NCBI RefSeq assembly: GCF_003075415.1
Contig: NZ_QDAH01000015.1
Coordinates: 1-64,000, forward strand
Direction of reading: 5' to 3'
Length of the DNA stretch: 64,000 bases
Source: Microvirga sp. KLBC 81
GTDB lineage: Bacteria > Pseudomonadota > Alphaproteobacteria > Rhizobiales > Beijerinckiaceae
The notes under the pieces are model-generated. The model had not been told where the DNA came from and ran no database searches. It worked only from the letters and a program-made list of their open reading frames with translations. Within the stretch, counting starts at the first letter, position 1, and every line of letters begins with the position of its first letter. Both the position numbers and the translations under genes were made by a program. Of this stretch, positions 61,051-64,000 are shown piece by piece.

Positions 61051-62049
61051 ATGTCGCAAGCCATTACCGTCCAACCGGGGCAAATCATCGAGCGCATCCT
61101 GACCATGGAGCTCGTTCGCGTTACTGAGCGCGCGGCGGTGGCTTCCGCCCGCCTGCGTGGGCGCGGCAACGAGAAGGCGGCAGACCAAGCCGCCGTGGAC
61201 GCCATGCGCCGTGAGCTGAACAAGTTGCCCATTGACGGCACCGTGGTGATCGGCGAGGGCGAGCGCGACGAGGCGCCGATGCTTTTCATCGGTGAGAAGG
61301 TCGGCAACAAGCAGGGCCCCAAGGTCGATATCGCCGTCGATCCCCTCGAAGGCACGACCCTCTGCGCCAAGGACATGCCCGGCTCCATCGCCGTCATGGC
61401 CATGGCCGAGGCCGGAACTCTGCTGGCGGCTCCCGACGTCTACATGCATAAGATCGCCGTCGGTCCTGGTTATCCCACGGGCGTCGTCGATCTCGATGCG
61501 TCGCCGGAGGACAACATTCACGCTTTGGCCAAGGCAAAGGGCGTGAAGCCGAACGAGATCAACTGCCTCGTGCTCGACCGTCCGCGCCACGCGGAGCTGA
61601 TCGCGGCCATCCGCAAGACCGGCGCCGGCGTTCGCCTGATCACGGACGGCGACGTGGCGGGCGTGATCTTCACGACGAAGCCTGCCGACACGGGCATCGA
61701 CATGTATCTCGGCATCGGCGCTGCGCCCGAGGGCGTGCTCGCAGCCGGCGCGCTGCGCTGCATCGGCGGCCAGATGCAGGGCCGCCTCATCCTCGATACC
61801 GAGGAGAAGCGGTCCCGCGCCTTCCAGATGGGCGTGACCGATCCGAACAAGAAGTACGACATGACGGACCTCGCCCGCGGCGACGTGATCGTGGCCGCCA
61901 CCGGCGTGACCGACGGCGCGCTCCTCAAGGGCGTCCACTTCGGCAAGGAAGTGATCACCACGGAGACCGTGGTCTATCGCTCCGCCACCGGCACGGTCCG
62001 CCGCATCCACGGCGAGCACCGCGAACTGTCGAAGTTCCACCTCGACTAA
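61051..62049 (+). CDS. glpX: Class II fructose-1,6-bisphosphatase
   Basis: A 332-residue GlpX-type phosphatase, releasing phosphate from fructose 1,6-bisphosphate in gluconeogenesis. Signature segments are IERILTMELVRVTERAAVAS, DGTVVIGEGERDEAPMLFIG (acidic metal ligands), DIAVDPLEGTTLCAKDMPGS and GIGAAPEGVLAAGALRCIGG. The extended reading frame starting much earlier overlaps hom and has no family character, so the ATG at 61051 is used, with GAGGGAG upstream. It follows hom by 55 bases, a conserved pairing. A repeat element lies after its stop. Confidence 0.94.
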   Translation: MSQAITVQPGQIIERILTMELVRVTERAAVASARLRGRGNEKAADQAAVDAMRRELNKLPIDGTVVIGEGERDEAPMLFIGEKVGNKQGPKVDIAVDPLEGTTLCAKDMPGSIAVMAMAEAGTLLAAPDVYMHKIAVGPGYPTGVVDLDASPEDNIHALAKAKGVKPNEINCLVLDRPRHAELIAAIRKTGAGVRLITDGDVAGVIFTTKPADTGIDMYLGIGAAPEGVLAAGALRCIGGQMQGRLILDTEEKRSRAFQMGVTDPNKKYDMTDLARGDVIVAATGVTDGALLKGVHFGKEVITTETVVYRSATGTVRRIHGEHRELSKFHLD

Positions 62050-62083
62050 GCGTTCGCAGCTACGCATTACCTTGCTTCTTCGC

Positions 62084-62168
62084 CATGGCCGGGCTTGCCC
62101 CGGCCATCCACGTTTCAAAGGACGCGGATCTTAAGACCTGGATGGCCGCAACAAGTGCGGCCACGATG
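62084..62168. repeat. Composite inverted repeat, type 2 copy 2
   Basis: CATGGCCGGGCTTGCCCCGG and on to CCATCCACG (62084-62112), then CTGGATGGCCGCAACAAGTG and on to CGGCCACGATG (62139-62168). The halves match those at 46462-46549 in swapped order and orientation. It occupies the space between glpX and the acetyltransferase gene. Confidence 0.72.
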
Positions 62169-62214
62169 GGGGAGGGCTTGAGATACGTGGCATGAGAGCA
62201 CTCGAGACAATCGG

Positions 62215-62655
62215 ATGATTCTAATCCGCCCCTTCAATCCTGAAGACCGGCAGGCGTGGGAGCCGCTCTGGCAGGGCTACTTGACCTTCTACAAATCCAC
62301 GCTGCCCGCCGAGGTCACGCAAACCACATGGCGGCGTCTCATCGATCCGGCCGAGCCCATGCACGGCCTTGTCGCCATCCTCGATGGCAAGGTCGTCGGC
62401 ATTGTGCACTACCTCTATCACCGCTCCACCTGGTCGACGGGCGACTACTGCTATCTTCAGGACCTCTTCACGGCAGAGCAGGCGCGGGGTCGTGGTGTCG
62501 GACGGGCCTTGATCGAGGCGGTTTATGATCGCGCGAAAGCCGATGGGGCGAGCCGCGTCTATTGGCTGACCCATGAGACGAACACGGCCGCTCAGGCGCT
62601 TTACGACAAGGTAGCGTCCCGCAGCGGGTTCATTCAGTATCGCAGGGTGTTTTGA
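62215..62655 (+). CDS. GNAT family N-acetyltransferase
   Basis: A 146-residue GCN5-related acetyltransferase. The acetyl-CoA pyrophosphate loop is ARGRGVGRALIEAVYDRAKA (motif A, with RGRGVG), preceded by the strand YCYLQDLFTAE and followed by motif B VYWLTHETNTAAQALYDKVA. The N-terminal segment IRPFNPEDRQAWEPLWQGYL is of the type seen in amino-acid or small-molecule acetylating members. Substrate unknown. It precedes recJ by 27 bases, so co-transcription is possible. Confidence 0.88.
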   Translation: MILIRPFNPEDRQAWEPLWQGYLTFYKSTLPAEVTQTTWRRLIDPAEPMHGLVAILDGKVVGIVHYLYHRSTWSTGDYCYLQDLFTAEQARGRGVGRALIEAVYDRAKADGASRVYWLTHETNTAAQALYDKVASRSGFIQYRRVF

Positions 62656-62682
62656 CCACAATTCGCGGTTAATACTCATTCC

Positions 62683-64000
62683 GTGACCGAATCATCGCCG
62701 ATTTCTCTGCCGAAACCCTTTTTGGGGGTGACCCAATCAGCCCTTGGTCGTCTCTGGGTCGAGCGTTGCAGCGCTTCCCAGAGCGCAATTGCGCTCGCCA
62801 TCGCCCAAGCTCACGGCGTACCGGACATTCTGGCGCGCGTGCTCGCCGGGCGCGGTGTCGGCATCCATGACACCGAAGGTTTCCTCAATCCGCGCCTGAG
62901 GGACCTGCTGCCGGATCCCCATGTGCTCACCGACATGGAAGCCGCAGCCTCAAGGCTCGCGGATTCCGTGATGCGCTCGGAGAAGGTTGCGATCTTCGGC
63001 GATTACGATGTGGATGGTGCCTGCAGCTCGGCGCTGCTGGCCGAGTATCTGCGCGCCTGCGGGATCAGTTTCGCCATTCACATCCCGGACAGGATCACCG
63101 AGGGGTACGGCCCGAATGTCGATGCCATCCGCGCGCTGAAGGAGCAGGGGGCGGATATCCTCGTAACCGTCGATTGCGGCACGGCCAGCATCGAACCGCT
63201 CGCGGAGGCGAAGCGCCTTGGCCTGGACCCGATTGTTCTCGATCACCACCAGGCGCCGGAGCAGCTGCCCGAGGCGCTCGCCATCGTGAACCCGAACCGG
63301 CAGGACGATCTCTCGGGGCTTGGTCATCTCTGCGCCGCGGGCGTGGTATTTCTCTTCCTCGTCGCCCTCAACCGGGTTCTGCGCCAGCGCGGTTTCTTCC
63401 AGGGCCGGCGTGAGCCAGACCTGATGGGCAGCCTCGATCTGGTGGCTCTCGCCACGGTGGCGGACGTGGTGCCGTTGATCGGGCTTAACCGTGCTTTCGT
63501 GCGCCAGGGCCTTGCCATCATGCGCGCCCGCCGCCGCGTGGGCTTGGCGGCTTTGCTCGACACGGCGGGTCTCGCCGGGGCTCCGGAAGCCTGGCACCTC
63601 GGGTATCTCGTGGGTCCGCGCATCAATGCGGGCGGACGAATCGGCGATGCCGCGCTCGGGGCTCGGCTCCTGTTGACGGAGGATCCGGTTCAGGCTGGTC
63701 AGATCGCGGGCGAGCTCGACCGGCTGAACCGCGAGCGCCAAGCCATTGAGGTGGTCGCGGTTCAGGAGGCCGAGGCCCAGGCCATGCTGGTTCTGGAGAA
63801 GTCCCCCGACCAGCCGGTGCTCGTGACGGCTTCGGCCGAATGGCACCCAGGCGTTGTCGGGCTGATTTCCGCCCGCACCAAGGAGCGCTTCCGCCGTCCG
63901 GCCTTCGCCTTCACGCTGAATCCAGACGGCACGGCGACCGGCTCGGGCCGCTCCGTGCCCGGTGTCGATCTTGGGGCTGCCGTCCGGGCGGCCGTGGAGG
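62683..64000 (+). CDS. recJ: Single-stranded-DNA exonuclease RecJ (cut by window end)
   Basis: The first 439 codons of recJ; the gene runs off the right edge. RecJ is a 5'-3' exonuclease on single-stranded DNA, used in RecF-type recombination, mismatch repair and base excision repair. The N-terminal PKPFLGVTQSALGRLWVER and EGFLNPRLRDLLPDP lead into the DHH nuclease core: IFGDYDVDGACSSALLAEYL (metal ligands), VTVDCGTAS, LDHHQAPEQLP, and NPNRQDDLSGLGHLCAAGVV. GPRINAGGRIGDAALGARLL and ASAEWHPGVVGLISARTKER belong to the DHHA1 region. I use the GTG at 62683; the binding site is weak. Confidence 0.95.
   Translation, partial: MTESSPISLPKPFLGVTQSALGRLWVERCSASQSAIALAIAQAHGVPDILARVLAGRGVGIHDTEGFLNPRLRDLLPDPHVLTDMEAAASRLADSVMRSEKVAIFGDYDVDGACSSALLAEYLRACGISFAIHIPDRITEGYGPNVDAIRALKEQGADILVTVDCGTASIEPLAEAKRLGLDPIVLDHHQAPEQLPEALAIVNPNRQDDLSGLGHLCAAGVVFLFLVALNRVLRQRGFFQGRREPDLMGSLDLVALATVADVVPLIGLNRAFVRQGLAIMRARRRVGLAALLDTAGLAGAPEAWHLGYLVGPRINAGGRIGDAALGARLLLTEDPVQAGQIAGELDRLNRERQAIEVVAVQEAEAQAMLVLEKSPDQPVLVTASAEWHPGVVGLISARTKERFRRPAFAFTLNPDGTATGSGRSVPGVDLGAAVRAAVE

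Overview
The window looks like chromosomal DNA of an alphaproteobacterium of the order Hyphomicrobiales, most likely Methylobacteriaceae and Microvirga-like. I infer this from the high GC content, the gene sets (a RhaDI/RhaRSTPQUK-type rhamnose locus, BA14K and DUF1236 proteins, DUF2842, rplM-rpsI-argC order, aminotransferase-hom-glpX-recJ order) and short palindromic intergenic repeats containing GAGCATCGGACCCAAAAGTG. No similarity search was run, so the genus is an inference. No rRNA, tRNA, CRISPR array, prophage or intact insertion sequence was seen.

Layout. Positions 1-1.9 kb are a decayed, low-coding patch. It holds a relic in which the start of a Ku gene is joined to the end of a LigD gene (non-homologous end joining), a decayed C-terminus of an RTX calcium-binding protein, and two small ORFs with good ribosome binding sites. 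Positions 1.9-3.4 kb carry an SDR dehydrogenase and a lytic transglycosylase. Positions 3.5-19.0 kb are a beta-oxidation island: acyl-CoA dehydrogenase, enoyl-CoA hydratase, a complete Liv-type ABC importer (G, H, M, K, F), an acyl-CoA synthetase, a thiolase, a TetR regulator, a transglutaminase-like protein, a FadN-type bifunctional enzyme and a zinc alcohol dehydrogenase. A second fatty-acid thread appears at 54-58 kb, where a FadL-type outer-membrane porin faces a class I PHA synthase. Together these suggest uptake, activation, beta-oxidation and polymer storage of an organic acid.

Positions 19.3-24.2 kb match the E. coli yhiI-rbbA-yhhJ export operon. Positions 24.2-35.1 kb are a complete L-rhamnose locus: divergent rhaDI and rhaRSTPQUK (importer, DeoR regulator, mutarotase, kinase, isomerase, aldolase/dehydrogenase). 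Positions 35-38 kb hold envelope genes (extensin-like protein, L,D-transpeptidase, BA14K). Positions 38.8-42.5 kb are a compact three-gene signalling unit: an exported sulfite-oxidase-fold protein lacking the molybdenum-ligating cysteine, a membrane histidine kinase and a LuxR-type response regulator. The rest is mostly core genes: ctaA, an orphan ParA, metY, a GST, rplM-rpsI, argC, phaC, an aminotransferase, hom, glpX, and recJ running off the right edge.

The most novel signal is upstream of argC (52043-52191). A strong promoter is placed so that transcription should start at the A of an ATG. A 20-codon ORF follows with three consecutive arginine codons, then a mutually exclusive antiterminator pairing and an intrinsic terminator. 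This is the architecture of an arginine-responsive transcription attenuator with a leaderless leader peptide. I know of no such description for argC, but I could not check the literature or sequence conservation.
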